From contig NMRB01000827.1 in the NCBI GenBank assembly GCA_002633025.1, positions 104,813-168,812 of the forward strand: a stretch of 64,000 bases of DNA, written 5' to 3'. The position numbers and the translations under genes were made by a program. Below the pieces are notes generated by a model that worked only from the letters and a program-made list of their open reading frames with translations, was not told where the DNA came from and ran no database searches. Source of the DNA: Notospermus geniculatus (lineage: Eukaryota > Nemertea > Pilidiophora > Heteronemertea > Lineidae). Below are positions 33,712-45,070 of the stretch, in pieces; the first letter of the stretch is position 1, and each line of letters starts with the position of its first letter.

Positions 33712-33712
33712 N
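33712..33712. other. single ambiguous base (N)
   Basis: It sits exactly between the last base of the first 0.91 kb copy and the first base of the second, as expected for two overlapping contigs placed end to end. Confidence 0.9.
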
Positions 33713-34622
33713 GTGCAATAAACAGCCCCCAGATCAGTGGTCATTAATAACATAACCATATCAATGACACATCGTGATCATCGCCGTAATAATCTATAGC
33801 TATCCCACCGTCCTCGGCGTCTCTGACAGGAAATCAGGAAGTGTGGCGTATACGATGGTGAAAAGAGGAAATTACTAATGTGGTCAAGATATGTCCAAAT
33901 CAGCTGCTTGATGTCCGAGGAATATTTACGGTAGTCGGACGCTTCCAAGTGACTGGATTCCAAGTCTGAGTCCTATCACGATGAGGGATTGGTGGGGTAA
34001 GGGCCAATTTACACAATACGATTTTTACATCGTACAACAAAATCGTGTCCGTCTTGGACCGTGTAGGCTAAATTGGCCTTAAGGGTTTGGGTGCCAGGGT
34101 CATGAACTGGAGGTTTGGGGGTTGACCATGTAGGAGCGGTTCTAGGGTTTGGGGGCGAAATGGAGGGTGCAACTACCGGTACTGAGGAGGCCGGATAGCC
34201 TAGCGGTTATCACACCTGCTCTGCAAGTGGCAGGTCCCGGGTTCGAATCCAGCCTGGGCCATATGGGATTTCATTCCCGGCTTTTCACGTCTGTTGCATG
34301 GGACTATAAGTAAGCCATGGTGCCTTGTACCTTGTGCCTTTGCAAGGGCAAGCAAAAGACCCCATCCAAGTGAGGAACATGAGTAGCTTGTGATGGTCTC
34401 TTCCATACTTACTAGGGCCAATAATGCTATGGCTTCGGCCCTGATGGGAAATCAAATACCAGTACACTACATGTACTACTGGTGCATAAAAGGTGGCATC
34501 CACTCTGAAAACATTGAGAATCACAGTAAAAAACATACTTCTGCAGCATAATGGGGTCCCGCTTCCGTCTCATCCTGAATGTGCCTCTACCACAAGAAAA
34601 CCTGACTGCTTCCAAAAGGTAA
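33713..34622 (+). repeat. 0.91 kb tandem duplication, second copy
   Basis: Near-identical to 32802-33711. After TCCAAAAGGTAA it continues into new sequence (AGAGCAGTTC). It holds its own copies of the 89 bp MITE (34001-34089) and the SINE (34184-34461). Confidence 0.95.
34184..34461 (+). mobile_element. tRNA-derived SINE (second duplicate)
   Basis: Same element as 33273-33550, carried along by the duplication. Differences are single bases (for example TAGCCTAGCGG in the A-box region). Confidence 0.87.
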
Positions 34623-35272
34623 AGAGCAGTTCACTTTTCCTGTCTTCACCAACGTGGGAATGTGTCGAGAATTGAAAAACAAATGTTCAGTGCCACAATT
34701 CACTGATGGACAGATATGCACTTCGTGGGCTTCCAATGACGACAACCCTGGATGCGTTCTTCTTTGAAACCGAACAAAACACGTCGGTTGTTTTTGAAAA
34801 AAACTTCAAATGGTTTACAGCGGTTTCTTAACGATGAAGTCGGAGAGTTGGAGATGGACAGGATTGCTAATGGTAATCTCTTTATAAGAGGTCGCGGTGC
34901 TCGGGAACATCAGCAATGCACGAGGAAAGAAGCAGTTGGTCTTTGTCCTCGGGAAGTTGTAATCAAATCTTGTGTTTGATGTGAGAAAGAAATGCAAGAC
35001 GCGGAAAAGGTTAGCCCAGGGATATTAGAAATGTGGGGACATATTAACGAGATTCGTTTACAACTTTTTGATATTGTTTGCTCGAAATGCAGAACTTTGC
35101 AGCGAAGGAATATTGTCGTGTGAAGTGTAGGCTGCGGCAGGTGATGAACTGACTCGGTTGGAAGAAAGGGAAGATTGAATGATCAATGCAAACAAGTGCC
35201 AAACGCATGGTCATCTGGTACTGCAATACAAATGAGGAACCTGCAACCCCTACTTGGAGGCAGTGCGAGCAA
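34623..35272. other. anonymous stretch
   Basis: No gene or repeat recognised. Frames on both strands (34752-34979, 34815-34997) are short and unlike known proteins. Confidence 0.4.
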
Positions 35273-35521
35273 TAGACGATTCTCGAATTCGCAGATCTGC
35301 ACACTTCCGCCGAAATCGCAACCATGCACAACCTCGATCTGAAACCAGCTGACGTGACGCAATCCATGATTCAGCAATGGTTGACTCTGATGCAACATCG
35401 TCAACGTCACTATCATGGGTTCTCTGTGTCACGTCATTCAGTTTCAGGATTCAGGTTATGGTTGCGATTTCGGCGGAAGTGTGCAGTTCTTCCTCGTTTA
35501 AGTCAATTTGAGAATTGTCTA
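35273..35521. mobile_element. 249 bp TIR element, TAGACGATTCTC ends (copy 1)
   Basis: The left end TAGACGATTCTCGAATT and right end GAGAATTGTCTA form the terminal repeat. An inner inverted pair GCACACTTCCGCCGAAATCG / CGATTTCGGCGGAAGTGTGC is nearly perfect. TA at each edge suggests a Tc1/mariner-like TA target. Copies lie at 36950 and 40394 inside the 3 kb duplications. Confidence 0.78.
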
Positions 35522-35540
35522 ATTGTGCCTCCTTATTCGG

Positions 35541-35660
35541 GGTTTTGTCCCTGTAACCCTGCATCAAGGATGTCATGACACAATGTTTTTGCATTGCTTT
35601 CCTCTGTCTACGTCTTGAGAACAACTGCTCGCAGCGCTAGGGCAAAAAAGTTGTGCGGGT
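35541..35660. repeat. diverged dispersed repeat (pair with 44217)
   Basis: The GTTTTGTCCC..TCAAGGATGTC..TTGCATTGCTTT..CGCAGCG..GGGCAAAAAAG order of blocks is shared with 44217-44345. No ends or coding recognised. Confidence 0.55.
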
Positions 35661-35918
35661 CCCTCAGTGTGTGGACTACTGTGAGTAAGGTCCCTTGCCA
35701 ATCAATAAGAGGCTTCTGTGGACTTTATTCGGGTGTTGCTGAACGTTTGATGACAATATCCAGAACTTCTGAGACGACTTTGATCCATCTTCTGTCGTAA
35801 TTACCACCTTTACCTTCCGTGACAGAGACCAGGCTGGGTGTGTGGCATTCATTGCTCGCATAGATTACCTATTATCTATTGCCAACGTCGACACCTGCCT
35901 CGGTGAAATCGGCCAAGC

Positions 35919-36296
35919 GACACCTGCCCACTGTTATAACTATTCACAGAATATCTATGAGATGTTTCTCAGTGATGGGACTTTATGTTCTCTCAAGAAT
36001 TCATCTGCTATCTCGGACGATAATCTCGCTGTCTGTCATCTGCCACTTGTGTTTTAGGACCAATATTTTCTGACTTTTTTCCTCCAACTGACAATATGCT
36101 GCCTGTGAGACACCTGCCGACTGTTATAACTATTTTGTGAAATTATGTTGTTTTTCCGTGATGGGAGTTTATGGTCTCTGAAAACCTTTTGTTATTTTAA
36201 ATGATCGTTGTGCTGTCTTGGTGATCACCTCTCACTTGACATCTTTTAGTTTAGGAGCAAATTTTTCCAAAATTTTCCTCCAACTTTCAACTTCAA
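35919..36296. repeat. 200 bp tandem duplication, two diverged copies
   Basis: GACACCTGCC(C/G)ACTGTTATAACTATT begins at 35919 and again at 36119. Both units continue with a GTGATGGGA(C/G)TTTATG block and end with TTTTCCTCCAAC. Divergence is high, so it is old. Confidence 0.75.
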
Positions 36297-36949
36297 TCTG
36301 AGGCCACAACATCACTTTCACAGTTTGTTGTGACACCGGCGATATTGTAAGTGATCTGATCGCCACCAAACAAAATCCACCTCTGACGCCAGGTGTGTGC
36401 TGGATACCGATGCGTGGAATCCTCTCAACAGCAGTAATCGGCCGATATGAAAACAATACCCAAACTGATATCACCTGGTTTGTGGTGGCTGGCGAGAAGA
36501 CTGGTGCCGAGATGATGGCTCGCGATATCACCGTCACTCCGCCTGGTGTGCTGCCTGCTTTTGGAAAAAATGTACTTTTGAACGACTTGGCCCGGTCACC
36601 CCTCAACATCAACATCTTGCCGTCTCACCTGAGACCTTAGAATCAATCGGGATAAAAGAATCTTCAACAGACTTTAGGATGATTAAATCTTCCTCTGAAG
36701 AGGAAACTCCTTTGATTCTCATTCATTCAATAATAGCTTCTCCAACTGAAATGACTGTGACAAGAATCTGGCTTCTTCACTCTGATGATAATCTTTGTCG
36801 TCGAGGAGACGAGATGGCGGTCGAAGAAACGCCGGGTGACAGATGTGGAGCGTGGAGGGCAGATTGCAGGTTATTGTTGATCATGGACTCAGATACTGAC
36901 TTCAGTCTTGAAAGATTTAATCAGTAGCTGAACGCCAAATACAGCCTTA

Positions 36950-37194
36950 TAGACGATTCTCGAATTCGCAGATCTGCGCACTTCTGCCGAAATCTCAACC
37001 AGAACCTCGATCTGAAACTGGCTGACGTGACACCATCCATGATTCAGCAATGGTCGAGTCTGATGCAACGTCTTTGATGTCACTGTCGTGGGATTGTTTG
37101 CATTACGTCATTCAGTTTCAGACCAAGGTTTGGGTTTGAGGATTCGGTGGAAGTCCGCAGATCTTTGTCGTTTACGTCAATTTGACAACGGTCT
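36950..37194. mobile_element. TAGACGATTCTC-ended TIR element (copy 2)
   Basis: Same family as 35273-35521 but with more mismatches between the arms (GCGCACTTCTGCCG / CGGTGGAAGTCCGC) and an eroded right end (GACAACGGTCTGTA). Confidence 0.68.
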
Positions 37195-38349
37195 GTACTC
37201 TTCGCTATCGAAATGAGGTGTTGCTCTGTAAGCTCGTTAAACAAACCACGATGGATAAGCCATGTTCATCGAACATCTAGGACACTTGAAAACGTGCTAA
37301 AAACCGATAGAGAATGATTTCATCGACTAATTGAATTGTCAGTTTGCTGATCCAGGTGGGTTTTAAAATGATCCATCAGTGATATTGTCCGTGCCAGGTT
37401 GCATGATGCACCGCTGACACGTAGGATCTATTAGGGAAGATCTCAGATATTGTATCTCTGAATGAACGTCAACACAACCAAATGGAAACTCCTCGAAGCT
37501 CGAACATCTTCTGGTAGAGAAGTTGATACGGTAAGTCTGGAAGGTGCCTGGTCAATTTGAGATTTGATGGGTGAAATCTGTTACCAGCCAGTCATAGATA
37601 TGCCATAGTGAACTATGATGAGACCTAAAGGTTGCAGGAGAGAGAACTGTGTGGCAAGTAACTGGAGGTATGAGCGAGCCAAATCAGCAGGAAATACTGG
37701 ACGATTCGGCAGTTAGTTTTGAATGGTAGTCTCTGGAGGAACCGAAAGCAGTAAAACCAGAACGACCACAATGGCTCTCTTCACCAATCATGATGAGATG
37801 ACCCCGCAGTTCCTGCAGCACAGACAATCAGAATTGGACCAAGAAGAAAAAACTCGCCATTGATATGTTTGCCATGTTTTTTCCAATGAAACAATTATCG
37901 ACGTGTCACTCGGTTAATCCTCTTAGTTTCCTGTGGGGCGGTTCAGCTGTTGTCATTATCCAATGAATTTAATGATGAAGACTGTGGCTTGCGTAGCGAC
38001 ATGGCGGTGACGTTATCTCCCGGTCTTGCGATTGTCAAATTAAGGCTTCCTCTGGCGCCAATCTGCTGTGCATTGAACTACTGATGTTCATTTTCATTCG
38101 AAGCATGGGGCAAATTCTGATGTCCATCCATAATAAGTGGCCTCTGGCGTCCTTGCCTTCCTTATTTCCTGTCATAGTGAAATAAGCTGCCATGATTTAC
38201 ATCCTTGACCCATCTGAACTTGCTTTTCAACTCACATGGTGAGCATTTACTGTCATGCTCTGTCCGTTGTCTGTCGTTGTCACCAGCATGTCAGTAGGGC
38301 ATGTTTCATAATCGTTGGGGTTACTGTCCTGTAACTTGGCAATAAGCTC

Positions 38350-38484
38350 AATCTATGATGAGGTTTGTTTATCGATCAGATGATTGTCAACAGAAATGTT
38401 TGACTTGAGAAAGGGAATGGGAATGATGGAAGCCAACACAGGCAGCTTTACAGCCAGTGAAAGAGTTTTCACAGCTTCACACCA
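38350..38484 (+). repeat. 3' fragment of the 620 bp repeat
   Basis: CAATCTATGATGAGGTTTG..GCTTCACACC matches the end of the 620 bp unit, which then occurs in full at 38519-39133. Partial plus full head-to-tail order is what a former tandem array would leave. Confidence 0.75.
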
Positions 38485-38518
38485 TTCTCTATGTGAACAG
38501 CTAGTTGGCCAGAAGCAG

Positions 38519-39133
38519 GCATGAGAAGGCCACGCAAACAGGACACAGAATTCTTTACCGAATGTTGCTTCCAAAAAATCCTGGGTGATCATTAAGAGCC
38601 AGTCACTAAAATACAATCCCTGCCCAAAGTCAGAAGACATCAAATTGGGAAGAAAAATTTGGATTCACCTTCTATTGGTGAAGATAAAGATGCAAAAATA
38701 ATTGTTTATCTGTCTAACCAAACCCATGAAATTTGTGCCACACAATGTATATACCTTGCGGCTTGACTTCTGACCTTCACTAGTATTTCACTTGCCATCT
38801 GATGACAGGTGAAATGCTGGTCACGGTCGGAAGTTAAGACGCTTTCTGGCATGAGGAGAGTCTGGCAATGCAGGTGACGCCCATGCTCGAATGCGGATGG
38901 CATGTTTGGGGTTCATGCCTTTCAACGTCCCCCAACGACCAAAAATTTTTTATAATATTTTTATAAAATATATGATGATTTGGAATATGCACAAGGTCTA
39001 ATCTATGACGAGGTTTCTTATCGATCAGATGATTGTCAACAGAAATGTTTGACTTGAGAAAGGGAATGGGAATGATGAAAGCCAACACAGGCAGGGTTTA
39101 CAGCCAGTGAAAGAGACTTTTCACAGCGTCACA
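38519..39133 (+). repeat. 620 bp dispersed repeat (first 3 kb copy)
   Basis: Matches 23991-24611. The reading frame found in other copies is broken here by a TAA after the GDH codons (CATTAAGAG in place of CATAAAGAG). Confidence 0.82.
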
Positions 39134-39452
39134 CCAATCTACATATACTAATTTAATCTGCGAGTGCTTATGACATGAGTACAATGATATAATGTCAATC
39201 ACTCAAAAGATCGGATTTCCAAAGAGTAGGGTACATTTTGATCAACCCTGTACATCAGACTCTCCTTTCACTAACAGCCAATTTTGAAGTTTGATCTCTG
39301 TGAATGCATCCAAGGAACTGGTCACTCATAAGAATTGACTGACAACGCTCCTAATTCCCAAGTGATCTGAGCACAATAGTCTAAAATAGCCGAATGACAT
39401 TTCTGATCGTTGCCTGACAGCTCCGGCCCCAGACCTTTCTTCCATAATCAAA

Positions 39453-39743
39453 CCTTTGGTGCATACTTAATGCCCAACGAGCTATGGAACTAGTCTGCGG
39501 TACTTGTGTAGGTTTCCGTTCACGAAATTAGCCTTCTCACAGGCTGGTTCTCTATTGTAGCATGTGTCTCCACTTCAAGCAGTGCATTACGACAGGGGAC
39601 CAGTCAAAGATGGCCGCAGGCAGAGTGTTGAAATCTGGGAAATGGCCGCAGAGGGCCTGGAAATGGCCACAGAAGAGCCCAATCTCCTGTGGCCATTTTT
39701 CAGAAAATGGCCACAGGAGGACTTTAGGGAATTTTGAGCCCTG
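39453..39743. repeat. spacer between the 3 kb copies, with hairpin
   Basis: Not shared with the rest of the window. AAATGGCCRCAG recurs four times from 39609 to 39712. CTCCTGTGGCCATTTT (39684-39699) pairs perfectly with AAAATGGCCACAGGAG (39704-39719) across a TCAG loop. Confidence 0.8.
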
Positions 39744-40393
39744 GAGGCCACAACATCACTTTCACAATTTGTTGTGACACCGGCGATATTGTAAGCGATC
39801 TAATCGCCACCAAACAAAATCCACCTCTGATGCCAGGTGTGTGCTATATACCGATGCGTGGAATCCTCTCAACAGCAGTAATCGGCCGATATGAAAACAA
39901 TACCCAAACTGATATCACCTAGCCTGTGATGGCTGGCGAGAAGACTGGTGCCGAGATGATGGCTCGCGATATCACCGTCACTTCGCCTGGTGTGCTGCCT
40001 GCTTTTGGAAAAAATGTACTTTTGAACGACTTGGCCCGGTCACCCCTCAACATCAACATCTTGCCGTCTCACCTGAGACCTTAGAATCAATCGGGATAAA
40101 AGAATCTTCAACAGACTTTAGGATGATTAAATCTTCCTCTGAAGGAGAAACTCCTTTGATTCTCATTCATTCAATAATAGCTTCTCCAACTGAAATGACT
40201 GTGACAAGAATCTGGCTTCTTCACTCTGATGATAATCTTTGTCGTCGAGGAGACGAGATGGCGGTCGAAGAATCGCCGGGTGACAGATGTGGACCGTGGA
40301 GGGCAGATTGCAGGTTATTGTTGATCATGGACTCAGATACTGACTTCAGTCTTGAAAGATTTAATCAGGAGCTGAACGCCAAATACAGCCTTA

Positions 40394-40638
40394 TAGACGA
40401 TTCTCGAATTCGCAGATCTGCGCACTTCTGCCGAAATCTCAACCAGAACCTCGATCTGAAACTGGCTGACGTGACACCATCCATGATTCAGCAATGGTCG
40501 AGTCTGATGCAACGTCTTTGATGTCACTGTCGTGGGGTTGTTTGCATTACGTCATTCAGTTTCAGACCAAGGTTTGGGTTTGAGGATTCGGTGGAAGTGT
40601 GCAGATCTTTGTCGTTTACGTCACTTTGACAACGGTCT
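40394..40638. mobile_element. TAGACGATTCTC-ended TIR element (copy 3)
   Basis: Carried within the second 3 kb copy and near-identical to 36950-37194. Confidence 0.68.
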
Positions 40639-41802
40639 GTACTCTTCGCTATCGAAATGAGGTGTTGCTCTGTAAGCTCGTTAAACAAACCACGATGGAT
40701 AAGCCATGTTCATCGAACATCTAGGACACTTGAAAACGTGCTAAAAACCGATAGAGAATGATTTCATCGACTAATTGAATTGTCAGTTTGCTGATCCAGG
40801 TGGGTTTTAAAATGATCCATCAGTGATATTGTCCGTGCCAGGTTGCATGATGCACCGCTGACACGTAGGATCTATTAGGGAAGATCTCAGATATTGTATC
40901 TCTGAATGAACGTCAACACAACCAAATGGAAACTCCTCGAAGCTCAACATTTTCTGGTAGAGAAGTTGATACGGTAAGTCTGGAAGGTGCCAATTGAGAT
41001 TTGATGGGTGAAATCTGTTACCAGCCAGTCATAGATATGCCTAGTGAACTATGATGAGACCTATAAAGGTTGCAGGGGAGAGAACTGTGTGACAAGTAAC
41101 TAGAAGTATGAGCTAGCCAAATCAGCAGGAAATACTGGACGATTCGGCAGTTAGTTTTGAATGGTAGTCTCTGAAGGGCCTGAAAGCAGTAAAACCAGAA
41201 CAACCACAATGGCTGTCTTCACCGGACATATGAGATGACCCCTCAGTTCCTGCTGCACAGACAATCAGAATTGGACCAAGAAGAAAAAGCTCGCCATTGA
41301 TATGTTTGCCATGTTTTTTCCAATGAAACAATTATCGACGTGTCACTCGGTTAATCCTCTTAGTTTCCTGTGGGGCGGTTCAGCTGTTGTCATTATCCAA
41401 TGAATTTAATGATGAAGACTGCGGCTTGCGTAGCGACATGGCGGTGACGTTATCTCCTCGTCTTGCGATTGTCAAATTAAGGCTTCCTCCGGCGCCAATC
41501 TGCTGTGCATTGAACAACTGATGTTCATTTTCATTCGAAGCATGAGGCAAATTCTGATGTCCATCCATAACAAGTGGCCTCTGGAGTCCTTGCCTTCCTT
41601 ATTTCCTGTCATAGTGAAATGACCTGCCATGATGTGCATCCTTGACCCATCTGAACTTGCTTTTCAACTCACGTGGTGAGCATTTACTGTCATGCTCTGT
41701 CCGTTGTCTGTCATTGTCACCAGCATGTCAGTAGGGCATGCTTCATAATCGTTGGGGTTACTGTCCTGTAACTTCCCTATGTGAACAGCTAGTTGGCCAG
41801 AA

Positions 41803-42418
41803 GCAGGCATGAGAAGGCCACGCAAACAGGACACAGAATTCTTTACCGAATGTTGCTTCCAAAAAATCCTGGGTGATCATAAAGAGCCAGTCACTAAAAT
41901 ACAATCCCTGCCCAAAGTCAGAAGACATCAAATTGGGAAGAAAAATTTGGATTCACCTTCTGTTGGTGAAGATAAAGATGCAAAAATAATTGTTTATCTG
42001 TCTGACCAAACCCATGAAATTTGTGCCACACAATGTATATACCTTGCGGCTTGACTTCTGACCTTCACTAGTATTTCACTTGCCATCTGATGACAGGTGA
42101 AATGCTGGTCACGGTCGGAAGTTAAGACGCTTTCTGGCATGAGGAGAGTCTGGCAATGCAGGTGACGCCCATGCTCGAACGCGGATGGCATGTTTGGGGT
42201 TCATGCCTTTCAACGTCCCCCAATGACCAAAAATTTTTTATAATATTTTTATAAAATATATGATGATTTGGAATATGCACAAGGCCTAATCTATGACGAG
42301 GTTTCTTATCGATCAGATGATTGTCAACAGAAATCTTAGACTTGAGAAAGGGAATGGGAATGATGGAAGCCAACACAGGCAGGGTTTAGAGCCAGTGCAA
42401 GAGACTTTTCACAGCTTC
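41803..42418 (+). repeat. 620 bp dispersed repeat (second 3 kb copy)
   Basis: Matches 23991-24611. The 81-codon frame is open here (41809-42054). Confidence 0.82.
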
Positions 42419-42739
42419 ACACCAATCTACACTTACTAATTCAATCTGCGAGTACTTATGACATGAGTACAATGATATGATGTCAATCACTCAAAAGATC
42501 TGATTTCCAAAGAGTAGGGTACATTTTGATCAACCCTGTACATCAGACTCTGCTTCCACTATCGCCAATTTTGAAGTTTGATCTCTGTGAATGCATCCAA
42601 GGAACTGGTCACTCATAAGAATTGACTGACAACGCTCCTAATTCCCAAGTGATCTGAGCACAATAGTCTAAAATAGCCCAATGACATTTGTGATCGTTGC
42701 CTGACAGCTCCGGCCCCAGACCTTTCTTCCATAATCAAA

Positions 42740-44054
42740 TTATTGATAGCGTACATTGAAACGCCTTATCAAATATTGTAAGATTCATAGACGTTTTGAA
42801 GATGGAGGAAGTTCGGACTTGTTACACGTCCGTCTTATAAAGGGGCATGTTGTCACGATCCGATGTGACGGAAATTGATGTGAGTGACAGGCGAACGGAT
42901 CACCGTTATCAACCGTGAAGCACGCTCGGGTTGCTGATCCGATCGAGATGGTCTTGACAATATGTGGAATTTAATCAGTCGTATTTTAACCTTGTGGAAC
43001 GAACCGTTTGCCGACGGCATGTGGACCCGTCTTTAGTTTAGTCTCTATTGATTAGTGCCGCACCTTCTGTTCTTGATCAAGCAGGGTTTTTTGGCTGAAG
43101 AGAGCACAGGGGTCAAAAGGAGTCTCGAAAATATATGACCCGATCTAGCAAAGCAGGTGATCACCGGTCATCAGTTTACTATCATCACTGCTAAACATCA
43201 GCATTTGAGCCAAAATCTGTAGGTTGTCAGTTGCTAGCGCCACCTGTGATGAAGTGACCGCACTGATATGAGCCTAGGGTCCCTTTAAAAATGTGGATAA
43301 AACAATCAAGAAGGTTTTTTGTGGCAGTGCATTTCATCTGCACTTCCATACTTCTTAATCTCCGTATTCACTTTGCCTAATACTCCTCCTTACTTCAGAG
43401 ACAAGACCTACTCTCTAAGATATCCTCCTTTTTTCACAAGTCCACAACTTTGAAAGTTGTCCACAGGAACTACAAAAGAATTAGCACACTCTGCTAAGTA
43501 GTACTATGAGTTATTTTCTCCGAGGTTGCATTACATTTAAAAGGCAGCGTTTCTTGTCTGAGGATAAATGTCATAGATCCTCGACTATTCCCTTTTCGTT
43601 ATCGTAATGGAGCTTCCTTGTAAAGGAGCTCAAGTTTTTCTTCTAGCGGCGACAGGGTATGCCGTGTGGAATGTTTTTTTCATCAGAGACGGGGAAACGT
43701 ATTCTATGGTAGTAGTCAATTGTGTTAAATGTTTAACACTGTAACTCTGGGTAACCATACTATCACTAGCTCGTCTCTTAAAGGCGCGTAGCCTTTGAAT
43801 GTGTTGTCTCATCTCTTAAAGGTGCATTGCATGGTCGTCGGATGTGGTGTCTTCAGGAGCAGATATCCAGAAAGAACAACTGGCATAAAACCCACAGTTA
43901 AAGCATGTGCACTGGTACCAGGTGGAGATTAAGATTTGCTGGTATCTCTTAGTTCGGGGACAGATTTTCTAACAGGAGAAGCTTGTATTTTGTAGAGTCT
44001 TTCAGCTCATCATTCAGACCTCTCAACATCCGTATCTTTGGTGAATGAGGAAGC
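42740..44054. other. anonymous stretch
   Basis: No gene or repeat recognised. Short frames only. Confidence 0.4.
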
Positions 44055-44060
44055 TGCAAA

Positions 44061-44173
44061 CAGGTCTTTCCGTTTGACGGGCGCTAAAATGTGCATGCGC
44101 CTTGCAAACAATAGAATTTCTATTGTTTGCGAGGCGCATGCACATTTTAGCGCCCGTCAAACGGAAAGACCTG
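44061..44173. mobile_element. 113 bp near-perfect palindrome
   Basis: Arms of 56 bases (44061-44116 and 44118-44173) flank a single central T. I see one mismatch, CCTTGC against GCGAGG. The outer ends are CAGGTCTTTCCGTTTGACG and its complement. TGCAAA directly flanks both sides (44055-44060 and 44174-44179), which suggests an inserted palindrome with a 6 bp target duplication. The frames read through it are mirror images and not genes. Confidence 0.88.
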
Positions 44174-44216
44174 TGCAAACTTCTGTCACTTGGAGGTGCT
44201 GTTGTGCCTCTTCTTT

Positions 44217-44345
44217 CAATGTTTTGTCCCAGTACACTCTGTCAAGGATGTCTGTTATTGCATTGCTTTATTCAGTTACCCCTTCTTCAGTACCAACGCC
44301 CGCAGCGGCACCTTGTTGGGGTAAAAAATCAAGGAGGGTTCCTCA
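44217..44345. repeat. diverged dispersed repeat (pair with 35541)
   Basis: Shares ordered blocks GTTTTGTCCC, TCAAGGATGTC, TTGCATTGCTTTATTC and CGCAGCGGCACC with 35541-35660. Confidence 0.55.
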
Positions 44346-44543
44346 TTAGTTCAAAGTCAGAGTTCTAGGCTTGGTACATTGAACAGTACAAGTCCACCCT
44401 AAGTGACTTGTCCAATCACCATAGCGTCTTCTCAATCACCTTGTTCAGCTGGATCAACATATTTGTCCAAGAATCAGGCAGTTTATCCACCTGCTGTCCA
44501 AGTCACCAACAAGCTCATTTTGATTGGATTATCCATTAAGTAT

Positions 44544-44980
44544 CTTGAAGGTCATCTGAGATCCTGTTTCTGTCGTTGCCTCGAAGGTCGTCTCAGTATC
44601 CTGTATAGACTGTCGTCTGCTCGGAGGTCATCTCAGAATCCTGTGTCTGTTATTGCCGCGAAGGTTGTCTCGGTATCCTGTTTCTGTTGTTACCTCGGAG
44701 GTCGTCTCAGTATCCTGTATCTGTCGTTGCCTTGAAGGTCGTCTCAGTATCCTGTATCTGTCGTTACTCGAAGCTCGTCTCAGAATCCTGTTTCTGTCGT
44801 TGCCTCGAAGGTTGTCTCAGAATCCTGTTTCTGTCGTTGCCTCGAAGGTTGTCTCAGAATCCTGTTTCTGTCGTTGCCTCGAAGGTTGTCTCAGTATCCT
44901 GTTTCTGTCGTCTCTTCGGAGGTCGTCTCAGAATCCTGTTTCTGTCGTTGCCTCGAAGGTCATCTCAGAATCCTCCATCT
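44544..44980 (+). repeat. 37 bp minisatellite, about 12 units
   Basis: The unit starts GTCTCAGAATCCTG and continues TTTCTGTCGTTGCC then TCGAAGGTT. Because 37 is not a multiple of three, consecutive units are read in successive frames. The consensus has no stop in any of these frames, so frames of 158 and 180 codons appear (44653-45129, 44687-45229) with a Cys/Arg/Leu/Ser-rich 37-residue repeat. I regard those as by-products. Confidence 0.93.
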
Positions 44981-45070
44981 GTTGGTGGCTGTTTGATTTC
45001 ACCTTGGAACATCTGTCACTATTGGCTCCTTATGTCACGGTCGATCATCATCATCGTGGGTGTTTCAGTT

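Larger units (their letters stand above)
36300..39452 (+). repeat. 3 kb tandem duplication, first copy
   Basis: From GAGGCCACAACATCACTTTC to CTTCCATAATCAAA it matches 39744-42739 closely. It differs mainly by an extra 150 bp block (38338-38490) that is itself the 3' part of the 620 bp repeat. It contains a TAGACG element (36950-37194) and the 620 bp repeat (38519). No gene recognised. Confidence 0.92.
39744..42739 (+). repeat. 3 kb tandem duplication, second copy
   Basis: Partner of 36300-39452. After CATAATCAAA it continues into unrelated sequence (TTATTGATAGCG). Small differences include AATTTGTTGTG and GCTATATACC near the start. Confidence 0.92.

Noticed and set aside
44038-44368. Frames of 103 and 88 codons across the 44 kb palindrome
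   Set aside because: The palindrome makes each strand mirror the other, so the frames reflect symmetry and not coding.
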